Shown here in pieces: positions 32,460 to 42,982 of a DNA stretch of 64,000 nt. The DNA lies in NCBI GenBank assembly GCA_035578155.1, contig JAPWDM010000009.1:1400001-1464000 (forward strand). The letters run 5' to 3'. The position numbers and the translations under genes are program-made. Numbering within the stretch: the first letter of the stretch is position 1; each line of letters starts with the position of its first letter. The notes beneath the pieces are model-generated. The model made no database searches, was not told where the DNA came from, and was given only the letters and a program-made list of their open reading frames with translations. The DNA is from Brachynemurus nebulosus. Taxonomy: Eukaryota; Arthropoda; Insecta; Neuroptera; Myrmeleontidae.

Positions 32460-35400
32460 TCACTGAACAAAACGACTGCTACCATTTTGTAAAACTTGAA
32501 AACATACTTGACAAACGCGAGCCGGTTTATTTAGCCCGAACTTCAGTATCGGCACCTCCTGATCGGAGCACCGGCTACACAAACAACGTCCACAATGGCG
32601 ACAGTGATGTTTCCGTGTGGCAAATCCGAATTTACTGCCGCACTCCTGGCACACCTCCGCCTCGGCCCACGGCGCCTCCTGGTTCAAACGATCCAATAAG
32701 TTCTGTAACAGTTGTTTACTGGCCACCTGATAATTAAAAATGGTGATACCGTCCTTATTTTCGGCGCCCATACACGCATGCGCAGACACCAAAACCCGAC
32801 ACAACGGACCGTTGCCCTTGATGTACGCCAACAGTAGGGGCGTGTTGCCCTGTAAATCCGGTTGATCGATCGGATAGTCGGGCATACACTCTAAGAATAG
32901 TTCACAGATGGCAGCAGCGTTATCTTTGGCGCAACGGCATAGCTCGTGCAACGGATTGCGACCTTTTAAATTGATCGCGGTAGCGTTGATTTGTGACTCG
33001 GTCAAGAGGGCACGCACCACTGCTAGATGACCCTCTCGCACGGCTATATGGAGTGCATTATCGCCGTCGGCGTTCACGGCGTCGTAATCGGCGCCGTTTT
33101 GTAGCAACGCGGAAACGATTGCCGCGTGTCCAGCATCGGCTGCCGCGTGTAGAGCGGTCTCTTTGTGGGCGTCACGATCGTCCGGACGTGCCCCGGCCAG
33201 GATTAAACTTCGCACGAGCATTTCATTGCCGGCTCGGGCTGCCAGATGGATGCTGGGCGTTAAATTGGAGTCTTGTACGCGTGAATTGACGTCTACTTGT
33301 ACGGCGAGTAAGAACAGGACACTTTCCAGGTCGTTCTTTTGTATGGCTGTGTGCAGGAAGTTGCGACCTTTCGAATCAACCTGTTCAGCGGCTGATGGTA
33401 ATCGATCCAGGATCGCTTGCGCAGCGTTATTGTTACGAAACGTTAGCGCCGTGGCAAAAGGTGACAACCCATTCTTATCGCGTAAACTCAAATCAATATT
33501 TGGATGACACAATAACAAGGATATAATCGTTGGATGTTGATTTTCGATAGCGATATGTAATGGCGTTTTCAATTCGGCATCTCTTGCATTCACATTCGCC
33601 CCGTGCTCAATTAACGTTTGCGCCACCTGCTCCAAACCCCACTGGCAACATAAGTGCAGTGGACTAGCACCATCCTTCGCTTCATCCGGCTCTTCCCCAT
33701 TCATGCCGGGCCGACGTGGAGAATCGCGATCGCAACCCGACTGTATGAGGAAGATGGCGGACGATTCCATATTTTCATCGATTGCTTTATGGAGGAGCGT
33801 TTGAAGACATCCGCCAGGTCCCGGACCCCAACAATCGGGATCCGCACCGTGTCTGATAAGTGTGCTTGCGATATCTTCTTGATCGGTACTCAGCGCGGCC
33901 CAGAGAGCGGGTGATCCTTGAGCGTCCAGTCGGCCCATATCGACGCCACGGACGCATAGCGCCTCGACGACAGTTGGCAGGCGACAGTGTACGGCCAGTT
34001 GAAGGGGGGTTTCGTTTTCGCCAGTCCTGTTGGGAGGTTGAAATTTTTTTTAAGGTGTATTAATAGTCTAATAGCCCTAATAGCACGAAATTTTATCTAT
34101 ACATTAATTTTAGAATACACATAAAAATTTTTTAAAAAGAGATTCTCGTAGGGATTGCCTAGGAGAACATTTGTGCAAAATGTTAACTCCCGGAAATGTT
34201 TTTTTTATATCATGAATAGCGTTTTTTTACCTTTCACCGCTTACGTAGCGAAAACGGTGATAGATACATTAAAAAGTGTTAAGACCTTTCTTGTAGAGAA
34301 TCGAATTCTCTACAAAAAAGTCCGCGAGAGCACCTGTCTATCTTATACAGGTGAAAAGATACAGCGCTCCAAACGCGCACTCAAAAATTCACTTTTTCTA
34401 GCGTTCCGGTACGGTTCCGGACGGCACACCCTGCCGGAACGCTAGAAAAAGTGGATTTTTGAGTGCGCTTTTGGAGCGCTGTATCTTTTTACCTGTATAA
34501 GATAGATAGGTGCTCTCACGGACTTTTTTGTAGAGAATTCGATTCTCTACAAGAAAGGTCTTAACACTTTTTAATGTATCTATCACCGTTTTCGCTACGT
34601 AAGCGGTGAAAGGTAAAAAAACGCTATTCATGATATAAAAAAACATTTTCGGGAGTTCAAATTTTGCACAAATGTTCTCCTCGGTAATCCCTACAAGAAT
34701 CTCTTTTTAAAAATTTTTTATATCTATTCTAAAATTAATGTTTAGTGAGATAGTGCTTAAAATTAGTGCTATTGGACTATAATAGCGATATTGATAGGTT
34801 ATACTTACGTTGCGTCAATATCAGCCCCGTTTTCGATCAAAAACAGGGCCGTATTTGCGTCTTCTTTTAGAATGGCTTGATGTAGTAGGGTTAAATCGTT
34901 ATTATTCTTCATATTGATATCACCGCCACCTCTTACTAGTATTGGAATTAATTCTTCAAATCCTTCTTTCAGCGCCACCATTAACGGGGTGTCGCCATCT
35001 TTGTTTTTCAAATTCACGTCGCATCTATTCTTGGCGTTCTCATCGGATAGATTGTTGTTGTGTTCGATAAATGCGTTGATACATTTATCTTGATTGTTTA
35101 GTACGGCAATATGGAGGGCCCCTTGCCTAAAAAAAAAACACAAAATTTTTGGAAAAATTTAAGTTAGTCATGAGTCCAAACCCGGTATAAAGGGTAAAAA
35201 AATTAATTATTTTAATTATGGTGAAAAAATTTTTAATTTTGTCAAATTGTCATTTAAATATAGAAATATATATATTATTTATCACAAACTAGTTTTCGGT
35301 TGATTAAACCATCATCAGGTGAAATCTGAACTGAACAGAAATTAGTTTGGATAAAAGAATACATATAAATTAAAGATAATAAATGGACTGGGTGGTGAAA

Positions 35401-38378
35401 AAATTTTTAATTTTGTCAAATTTTCACTTAAATATAGAGATATATTATTTATCACTATAGACCGGATGAAATAATTTTTTACAGGACCGGCTTAACGATT
35501 TCAGTGTAATACTGTTAGACTGTTTGTATTTATGTATGAGTCTGCTACAACAGAAATAACAGAATCCTGAAAATTTACTGAAATTCAACATAGAGAAGCA
35601 AAAACTTTTTAGAAAAATTTTATTATGTGAGATTTATATCAAAAATAAAAAGGGGCCCCAAATTTTGTTGAATTAAAGTTTTGCAATATTTATTTGTCTA
35701 ACTAGCTGGCAGGTACATATAAAACAAAATTTATTGTCTTCTTTCCCACAGGCGGCTGTCTTTCAGTATCAATTGATAAACAAACTCCTTATCTCTTTTT
35801 AACTTTTTAAAATTTAATATGTGTGTACCTTGTTTACAATTTTTTAAAATTTTTAGTTTTCTTCATAGGTGCATACACATGCAATGTAAATCAAGCAATA
35901 TTTAATCTAGTTGTCCATTTCATTCAAATGTATAAACAAAACATCATTTTGATGACATCGTACGTGTTGTACGTATAAATATGTACGTATGTATTATTTG
36001 TATTTAACCACAGATACTATTGATATTAGAATATTTGCATGGACCATACAATAGAAGTTTTTTTAGATATTATTTTTTTGAAGCAAAATCGTCATATTGA
36101 TTAACACCTTTTATAATCTACAAACACAGAATACCTACAAACTATCGATGGTAATGAATATTTTTTAATTTTTATGTGATTTTTGTTGTAATTTGAGAGT
36201 ATTTATTAATGTAGAATGTTCTAAAAATATTTATACTAACAAATATAACATCATTTAATCTAGAAAAATTTTAAATCCCCTCTTGTTTAACCATCCATAT
36301 TCGTCAACACTTCAGTCACTTTTCATTTTCATATAGATTGTGTATATAAGTGTATTCCCACTATTTATTCAATGCTCAAAAGTATATGTATACAAAAAAA
36401 AATATTAGTTAGCAAAAATGAAATAAATACCTACATAATATTTTATTAGATAACATATTATTAACGTTACATCTTTTTTTCTTAATATGTATACTTTTAT
36501 TTGTGTATAGTTTGTTGGCAAGATATACTAGTTTTGTATGAACATTTTTTAAGGAAAAATTAGTAATATTTTCTAAAACATATTATGTTAATTCGATTTA
36601 ATTTAAACAGTTTATGTAAGTATGTATTTAAAGGAACATCATTTGCTCTAGCAGACTCATACATAAATACAATCAGTCTAACAGTATTACACTGAAATCG
36701 TTAAGCCGGTCCTGTGAAAAATTATTTTATCCGGACTATATTTATCACAAACATTAATTATTTTACTTCGTAAATTTACTTTGGAAGGAAAATAAAAGTT
36801 ACCTAAAAGTAAATTAGTTAGTCGATTTACCGACCGAACGTTTATCTTGCTTTTGTGCATTAGATGGCACCACTAGTACAGTGTTTTTCAACCGTCAATC
36901 CGCATAACGTGGCGGGACCGCGCAAGTATGTCATCGGTCTCCAGAAAGATATGTGAATTACAAAAATGTTTATAATTTTTACTTATTGCTTTAAAAAAAA
37001 AGAAAATGGTCGGTTAATTTGGCGGGAAAAAAGGTTTTTGATGCTAAAAATCGCATGTCTTTTTTATTTACGACTTATCATAGCACACGTCTCGCCGAAT
37101 ACATCATAACCTTTCGTATTTAAAAAAAAAAAAAACAAACGGTGGAGTTAACTTGTTCAATTTTACTAACATGGTAATGTTCAATTTTACTAACATGGTT
37201 TAGTATAATTTATATTTTGAAAATTTCTATGGTTGACATTTTTTTATGTTGGCATCTCTGATTTCCTTTCCTTTTTTGTAACTTTATCTATTGTACTTGT
37301 CACTGACAGTAAAAGGTCCGGCATTTTTAGATAAAAAATTTTTCTCTATGGTTAAAATAAAAGTGTTAAAGAACTGCTTTTAAAATATTCTCTGATGTAT
37401 ACGACCAAATGTTATTCCAACTAACGGTTCCAACAGGAATAAAATTTACTTGGTAGATTTTTCGGTAAATTTACTTCCATGGTATAATCATTTTTGCTTT
37501 ATAATACCGATGTAGACGAATAAAGTAAATTTGTGAAGTAAATTTACTTATTCGTCTTTTACTTACAAAAAAAAAACCAATCTTATTCGTTTTTTATTAA
37601 CAAAAAAAAAACCAACTTACCCATCATTAGTTAAAGCATTTGGATTAGCACCGTTCGCCAACAGACTTTCGACCAATTTGGCTGGACCATGTTTACACGC
37701 TATATGTAAAGCCGTTTCACCATTGCGATTCACATGATTAATATTATCCGCACGCTGCGCGATAAAATCACCCGCATTGGCCAACCCTTGTCCGGCTAAC
37801 TCGTGCAAAAGGCTATTACCGGTTTTCGAATACACCGGATTCGCCGTAATACCTCGTTCCACTAATTTTTCCGCTAACGTAAAATCATCATCTTTCAACA
37901 GTGCAAAATATAAGGCGGTATGTTCATCTTCAAACGTTTTTAGGTTAAGATCCAATTCCGGACAATTTAATAGACAGTTGGCCACGACGTCATTACGACA
38001 CATCATACTGATATGCAACGCGGTGTATCCGTGACGATTTTGTGCATTTATGTTGATTCCTTTCGCGATAATTTGTTCGGTGATGTTTTTAATATCGTGA
38101 TCGGTGTTGATTGTTGACGCCAACAGATGGAGTGCCGTGTCATAATCATTTTGACTGGTCAATTTGACGTTGGCGCCGTGTTCTAGAAGGAATGTTGCTG
38201 AGGGAATGTCACCGCGACGTATTGCACGTAACAGAAGTGGATCACCACGATCGTCGCGTATATTCACGTCGGCGGCATTTTGTACAAGATTCTCGGCGAT
38301 ACTCAATTGATTTGTGTGCAACGCTAAATCTAATGGTAACTCGTTGGATGTGTTCCATTCGTTGAGTACGACGCTAAG
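32460..38378 (-). CDS. ANKFY1: Ankyrin repeat and FYVE domain protein ANKFY1 / Rank-5, C-terminal part
   Basis: Rab5 effector of early endosomes involved in endosome fusion and macropinocytosis. Minus-strand exons: 38378-37621, 35126-34809 and 34026-32460. The frame is continuous, giving 880 residues to the stop. Contains a long series of ankyrin repeats (e.g. GYTALHISMMCR, GETALHIACKHGPAKLVESL, KETALHAAADAGHA, GDNALHIAVREGHLAVVRAL) and a C-terminal FYVE finger with RKHHCRHCGRCLC and paired cysteines, which binds PtdIns3P. The usual tryptophan-led WxxD of FYVE reads WAEA here. A polyadenylation signal is at 32336-32331. The N-terminal coiled coil and BTB domain (about 260 residues in vertebrate ANKFY1) are missing: no exon for them was found to the right. 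The intron 34027-34808 is almost wholly a hairpin. Confidence 0.95.
34061..34782. mobile_element. Foldback element filling an ANKFY1 intron
   Basis: Arms of about 350 bp (34061-34409 and 34434-34782) are near-perfect reverse complements around a 24-bp loop. Identity is highest in the inner 280 bp and decays outwards. The 782-bp intron (34027-34808) consists of this and two short flanks. Both arms encode mirror copies of the same unrecognised peptide (NRILYKKVREST, KIQRSK), which arises from the symmetry and is not evidence of a gene. Confidence 0.92.
35220..35447 (+). repeat. Tandem partial repeat hosting a transposon insertion
   Basis: gtgaaaaaatttttaatttt followed by gtcaaatt occurs at 35220 and 35394. 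The first copy continues through attatttatcacaaactag, and the second is broken exactly at tttatcac by the element 35456-36740. Confidence 0.7.
35456..36740. mobile_element. DNA transposon relic, 91-bp TIRs, 8-bp TSD
   Basis: Ends TATAGACCGGAT / TATAGTCCGGAT with about 91 bp of near-identical inverted repeat, including ACAGGACCGGCTTAACGATT and gactgtttgtatttatg-like text. The direct repeat TTTATCAC lies on both sides (35448-35455, 36741-36748). 1285 bp, AT-rich, no transposase seen. An 8-bp TSD fits hAT or P-like groups, but the terminal bases are not typical hAT, so superfamily is open. Sits in an ANKFY1 intron. Confidence 0.85.
36749..37620. other. ANKFY1 intron remainder with an 11600-type repeat
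   Basis: 37165-37365 is a second copy of the dispersed repeat at 11600-11760. Around 36885-36950 a block beginning cagtgtttttcaaccg resembles one end of a hAT-type MITE. Otherwise nothing recognised. Confidence 0.5.
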
Positions 38379-38457
38379 CTGAAAAAAAACAAAGAAAATT
38401 CTTTTAGTATTAAGTCTTTTGCTTATTTCCAGAATTTTTACGTCTTGACTCCCTTAA

Positions 38458-39375
38458 CCCTAGAATCATACGTACTCGTCAAAACGACGAACGAACTTCT
38501 CTACCTGCTCTAATACTACAACTTGTTGCCTGCTTGCTGTGAAACTTCTGTTATCTAATTTATTTGTTATTATAACACATAAGACGTATAAATTTTGTTT
38601 ATAGCTATTGTCGTTTTTTTTTTATACTGAAATAGTGTGCGTCAAAAGGACGACGATGTATTAACCCATATTTTTTTTTTAAAGTTTTTGTACTCCACAT
38701 ATAATAGTTTTCCTAATTTTTCTAAAATTTATTAAAGATATGGATGTTATAATTATTTTATTCAATGATTATGATAATGTGAAAGATGATTACAGCTGTT
38801 TGACTTATAGAGACGACATAATACTGAAGTTTTAATATATTGAATCGAAAACTAAAGAATGCGTTTCAAGTGACTTAATAAAAGGTTAACAATTTATTTT
38901 ATGGAAAATATTTCAATTTTTATTATTTTTTGAGATCTTATTCTAAAAATTACTAACAAATTTTAGAAAATTTACAAATGTGCCTAATGGGGAAATAACT
39001 ACATATCTATAGGAATATTTATGACTGAGAAATTTCACATTCTGTAAAGTCACACATGTCCACTGACTCATAATAGTTCATAAATTAATTATTTGAAAGA
39101 CATGTTTTATGATACAATTGATGTATTTATCTATTTTTTAATTTTTATAGTGAAAATATGCTTTGATAAAAAGATTAAAAAAATTAATAAATGTTTATAT
39201 TAAGAAATTTCTCCAAATCCAATTTTTTTAAATATTTTGTTCGCTTTTGTAGTATTGTTATGTAAAAAAATGTTTTTTGCAAATAAACTCTAAAACTCCC
39301 CGTAAAAAGTCCATTCGTCGGAACGACGCCGATGTATGATTAACTTGACTCGTAGACCAACGTATGATTCTAGGG
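38458..39375. mobile_element. piggyBac-type MITE (CCCTAGAATCATACGT termini, TTAA TSD)
   Basis: TTAA at 38454-38457 and 39376-39379 flank inverted termini CCCTAGAATCATACGT. piggyBac-superfamily elements target TTAA and start CCCTAGAA. Near each end are inverted cgtc-rich motifs (gtcaaaacgacga, gtcggaacgacg). 918 bp, core without coding signal. It lies directly upstream (5') of the most N-terminal ANKFY1 exon found here. Confidence 0.88.
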
Positions 39376-39379
39376 TTAA

Positions 39380-40618
39380 ACAATCAAAACCCACGAACCG
39401 ACTTCTTTACTCTCTGAAATTCCATGAACGACTTTTTTTTAACCGTTTTCATTTTCAATTTGGCTTGGGTCTACATACCCTTTACCTCATACCCCTCTGA
39501 TCTATAATTTTGTTCTCGAATGTTCCATAGCAAAAATCCTTATCAGCAATTAATTATTTCTCGTTAGTCGTTAGTTTATTAAATTATTATTTATCGCCAA
39601 CGGTTTTTGTCGCCCGGATGTTTATAGACTTATAGAAGTCTAAACATGTTCAAATACTCCAGAATTTTATTTAACTCATACACCAGCCATACCGCTACTT
39701 CGATGAATGGTCACTTTTGTTTATATAAATATTTAATAATCATTTGTTTATGCAAGTGTTCAATTAGATTAGAATATGTACATGCATTGCTTTAATAAAA
39801 CTTACAATTCGATTCAAACATTTTAATTTGGAATTATTTTTTATTCCCATATAAAATAAATTATTTAAAAAAATATTTAAATTTTGAATAATAAACCCGG
39901 CTTGTAACACAAGATTTGATCTAAACCAACATACTAACATAGCAAGTTAAATAAAAGCTTTTAAAAAAACCACCAATTTTGAAAAAATTACATATTGTAA
40001 CTTCTCTTTTTTAAATCTGATATTGATTACAGTAGAATAAAATTATCGAAATTTTAATTCAATAAAATTCAAATATTTACGTTGCTAATGACAGAATGAC
40101 TGACGTCACAACTCAGTATTGTCAAAATGTATGATAAAACTATAGTGGCGCGAGTATTCAAACTCTTCAAAAATTAAAAAATAAATTCCAAATAATAATA
40201 ATAAGTACAAAATAACAATGTACGTATAAATAAATTATTGTAATTAGAAATTATATTATTGAAAATGAAACTTATAAATAGTATTTTATTTAAAAAGGCA
40301 ATAAAACCAATTAAGACTGTAAAATTTGGATAAAAAGGCTTTCCTGCCGTGTTCAATACATCTTTTTCCTCCAAGTAGCAATAAAGATCTTATTTCTAAT
40401 ATTTTATCAAAATTATTTTCTAAACATTTTTTTTTTCATTTAGTTAAATTAATTTAAAAATTTTGATATTTTGTAGTAAATAAATAGGTTGTTGTGGTTT
40501 CCATTAGTTTATACGTATAAACTGATGTTTTCTTTTAATAAAAACCAAACCTACTAATATTTTTAAGTTTCCCAGTGGTAATTAAAATATTTTAATTGCC
40601 GAGGAATATAAAGTATTA
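39380..40618. other. AT-rich stretch, nothing recognised
   Basis: No repeat of this window's families and no convincing open frame; presumably ANKFY1 intron or intergenic. Confidence 0.4.
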
Positions 40619-41555
40619 CACAGGCCTGCAAAATTAAGATCATAAAACACTTTTTTAATGTTAATAGGTGATTTTTATATTTTTTTGGGTGCTAAATCCA
40701 CCAAAAAGGAGTGGAAAAAAATAACTTGTACAAGACAAACAGAACTTTATTTTAACACATAAAATATATTTTGATTCCTAATACTAAGTTTTATGAAGGT
40801 TTTAAGAGTCCATGGGCTTATATTTTCTTTCTCTCTTTTCTTTGAAGCTTCGAATGTGGCTTTTTCTTCTGTGTGCCGCTTGCTGACTTTTTCGGTGAAA
40901 GGACCAACAGTAATCTCCCATCATCCTGGTGTTCCAACGTCCCTGATAGCATTTTTCCATTATCTTGATATCCTGGTGGAAACGTTCTCCTTGTTCCTCA
41001 CTGACAGCTCCTAAATTGTCCAGAAAGTAGTCTAGCTGGCTCTTTAAAAAATGAACCTTTAAGCTCGTTAAACATCCCAAATTCATGAAGCGATTAAGCA
41101 TATTGGATACAATGGTTATATTATAGTCTGGGTCTTTTTTGTTACCCAAAAACTTGTTAACAACTTCCTTGAAAGCAATCCAAGCCTCTTTCTCTTTCAC
41201 TGTTATATGTAATTCAAACTCAGAGTCAAACATCATTTTTCTTATATCAGGGCCAATGAAGACTCCCTCTTGTAACTTTGCTTCTGATAAATGCGGGAAC
41301 TTTGAGCAAAGATATTAGAATTATAAGATATTATATTCATTATAAGATATTGGATCGCTGGCTTTCGCACATTTAGTATTATATTGATTGCATTAATTTT
41401 CTGAACTATTTTTTTAAATATAAAGGTTTATGATGTAAAATGTAGGGAAATGGTGGGTGATACAGGAATTTTATTGTTATTTTCAGATTCAGCACACTAA
41501 AATCCATAAAAATATGGTTAAAGTATTAAAAAAGTTTTTTAGTCGCTGGCCTGTG
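40619..41555. mobile_element. CACTA-like element (CACAGGCC termini, TTA TSD)
   Basis: Left CACAGGCCTGC and complement of right CACAGGCCAGC, with a second matching block (aaaacacttttttaatg / aaaaaacttttttaata) about 25 bases in. TTA directly outside both ends could be a 3-bp target duplication, as in EnSpm/CACTA elements. It carries the open frame at 40802-41310. Superfamily is inferred from the CAC start and 3-bp TSD. Confidence 0.65.
40802..41310 (-). pseudogene. Transposon-borne protein fragment (FHQDIKIMEKCYQGRWN family)
   Basis: Open frame reading KFPHLSEAKLQEGVFIGPDI at its start. It continues through WIAFKEVVNKFLGN, FLKSQLDYFLDNLGAVSEEQ, GERFHQDIKIMEKCYQGRWN and MMGDYCW. I recognise this as a protein type that recurs in many copies in arthropod and cnidarian genomes, usually in mobile DNA. 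The frame has no start of its own at the upstream end (the ATG at 41236 is internal to the conserved block), so it is a truncated C-terminal piece of about 170 codons. No function can be assigned. Confidence 0.65.
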
Positions 41556-42137
41556 TTATTTTAATTCCTGTGACGGTTGAGGGAAAAATTGATTTTTAAT
41601 TTCTTTATTTAATTAAATATCTGGTATTGGGACGCTACTGATCTAAAAGTTTATTTTCGTTTATATTTTGAGGGTTTTAGAAATCATTTTATAAAACAAA
41701 ATAGACAAAAAGTAACAACAGACAAATTCAAAATTGTGAATGTTATGCATGTTTTACGAATTACAATATCATTCTAACAATAATTTAAAAAAGTTTTTTA
41801 CTTATTTTTTTGACAATACTGAGACGGGACATCAAAACAGTCTCCCAGCGGGAAATTTAAAACTAATAAAGTACCTATATTATCGAAATAATTTTTTCTT
41901 TTAAATTGCCAAATACAAAACAATTTAAAAACATAAAAATTAATTCTTTTTTAAATATTCTCACCCCAATTACCCCTAACAGTGTCAATATAATATTCTT
42001 ATCACAATTTTTAATGAAAAAACAAAACAAAAGCTTAAAAATAATAATGCTATAAATAGCACATTTCACATGAATACAATATAAAAGAGCGAATTATCAT
42101 ACTTTCCCATTACGAATGCATGGGGTGCGTGACTCAC

Positions 42138-42264
42138 GCTGATAATGGCGTTAAGTGGTATCGCGGCGGTGCCCATGTGGCGACAGCCGCGACACACAGG
42201 ATCAGTGTGAAATAATACTAATAAAGGAAATTCCAACTCCTCACACTCCTGACGATTGTTGATG
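42138..42264 (-). CDS. Unidentified candidate exon (42 codons)
   Basis: Bounded on the minus strand by a plausible acceptor (AATATAATAG) and a strong donor (AGC then GTGAGT). Encodes INNRQECEELEFPLLVLFHT then DPVCRGCRHMGTAAIPLNAI and IS. It is markedly more GC-rich and codon-like than its surroundings and has three cysteines. Its donor phase (0) would allow joining to the ANKFY1 exon at 38378, but the peptide does not resemble ANKFY1. It is next to a repeat boundary (42298), so it may instead be part of a mobile element. I do not recognise it. Confidence 0.35.
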
Positions 42265-42297
42265 CTATTATATTTCCAAAAATGAGGACAAATTTTA

Positions 42298-42982
42298 GTA
42301 TTCCGTAGTCATAACCACGGAACACTTATTGTTTCGTCATGACTGTCATCGTTTTGCGCGGTTTGACACGCACTTAATTAAAAATCACAAAGTGATTGAA
42401 AAAATTATCCGGATCGGTCGGGAATCGAACCCAGGATCTCCCGGTAACTAGCCAGGTGTGTTCGCCATTACACCAACGATCCTGTGCTCGACTTACCGGG
42501 AAATGCTGGGTTCGATTCCCGACCGATCCGGATAATTTTTTCAATCACTTTGTGATATTTAATTTACATTTGGATTTTGGTTATACCAAAGAAATCGAGT
42601 GTTTAAAGTTTCAGTTTAGTTGAACGATAAGTGAACATACAAATACTGCGTGTGTTGAAATGCAAACAAAAATTTGTCATACGTAGTAATGTTTCACAAG
42701 CACTCGATAATATTTGAAAATTGAACGCACTTGATTAGTTTTTAAGCAACTTAAAAGACAGTGTTGTATCTTGAAAAATAAAAAGAATAACGTAAAAAGT
42801 TCGTTAAGTGCATGTTGGGCACACATCAAATCAGAGTTCCTAGTTAGTAACTAAAGTTTATCACAATTTTCGAAATAAAATACAGGAAATTTAAGTATGT
42901 TTATTACGGTTTATCATTCTTATAATTTCCTTTGAGACGACTACGGAACTCTAATTTTGCGTGATCCAACACGCACTTGACG
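42298..42982. mobile_element. tRNA-derived SINE-like composite with inverted halves
   Basis: Between a ccgtagtc...cggaacact hairpin (42299-42331) and a matching ctacggaactctaattttgc block (42932-42953). Both sides also carry gcg(c/t)...acacgcactt. The core holds a 50-bp perfect inverted repeat (42384-42433 with 42507-42556) made of the 3' part of a tRNA-like sequence plus the tail ggataattttttcaatcac. It looks like two tRNA-headed elements joined head to head. Confidence 0.6.
42411..42482 (-). tRNA. tRNA-Thr(AGT)-like sequence, probably a pseudogene/SINE head
   Basis: Folds as a 72-nt cloverleaf on the minus strand. Acceptor GGATCGT/CCGATCC (6 of 7 pairs), D-stem GTGT/ACAC, anticodon stem CCTGG/CCGGG with loop CTAGTTA (anticodon AGT), T-stem CTGGG/CCCGA (4 of 5) with loop TTCGATT. 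A box and B box (GGGTTCGATTCC) are intact. Against a functional gene: mismatches in two stems, a short AT tail leading into repeat sequence rather than a T-run terminator, and an inverted partial duplicate at 42493-42530. Confidence 0.45.

Noticed and set aside
32993..34063. Arg-rich plus-strand frames opposite the ANKFY1 last exon
   Set aside because: Antisense shadows of the ankyrin repeats.
34155..34646. Two mirrored 82-96-codon frames with near-identical peptides
   Set aside because: They arise from the symmetry of the foldback element inside the ANKFY1 intron. Neither resembles a known protein, and their ends depend on the hairpin loop.
38461..38480. Telomere-like or simple repeat at the left MITE end
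   Set aside because: CCCTAGAATC is the piggyBac-type terminus next to TTAA, not telomeric repeat; no array is present.
42411..42482. Functional tRNA-Thr gene
   Set aside because: The fold is good but has stem mismatches, no T-run terminator, and an inverted duplicate within a repeat. Kept as tRNA-like only.
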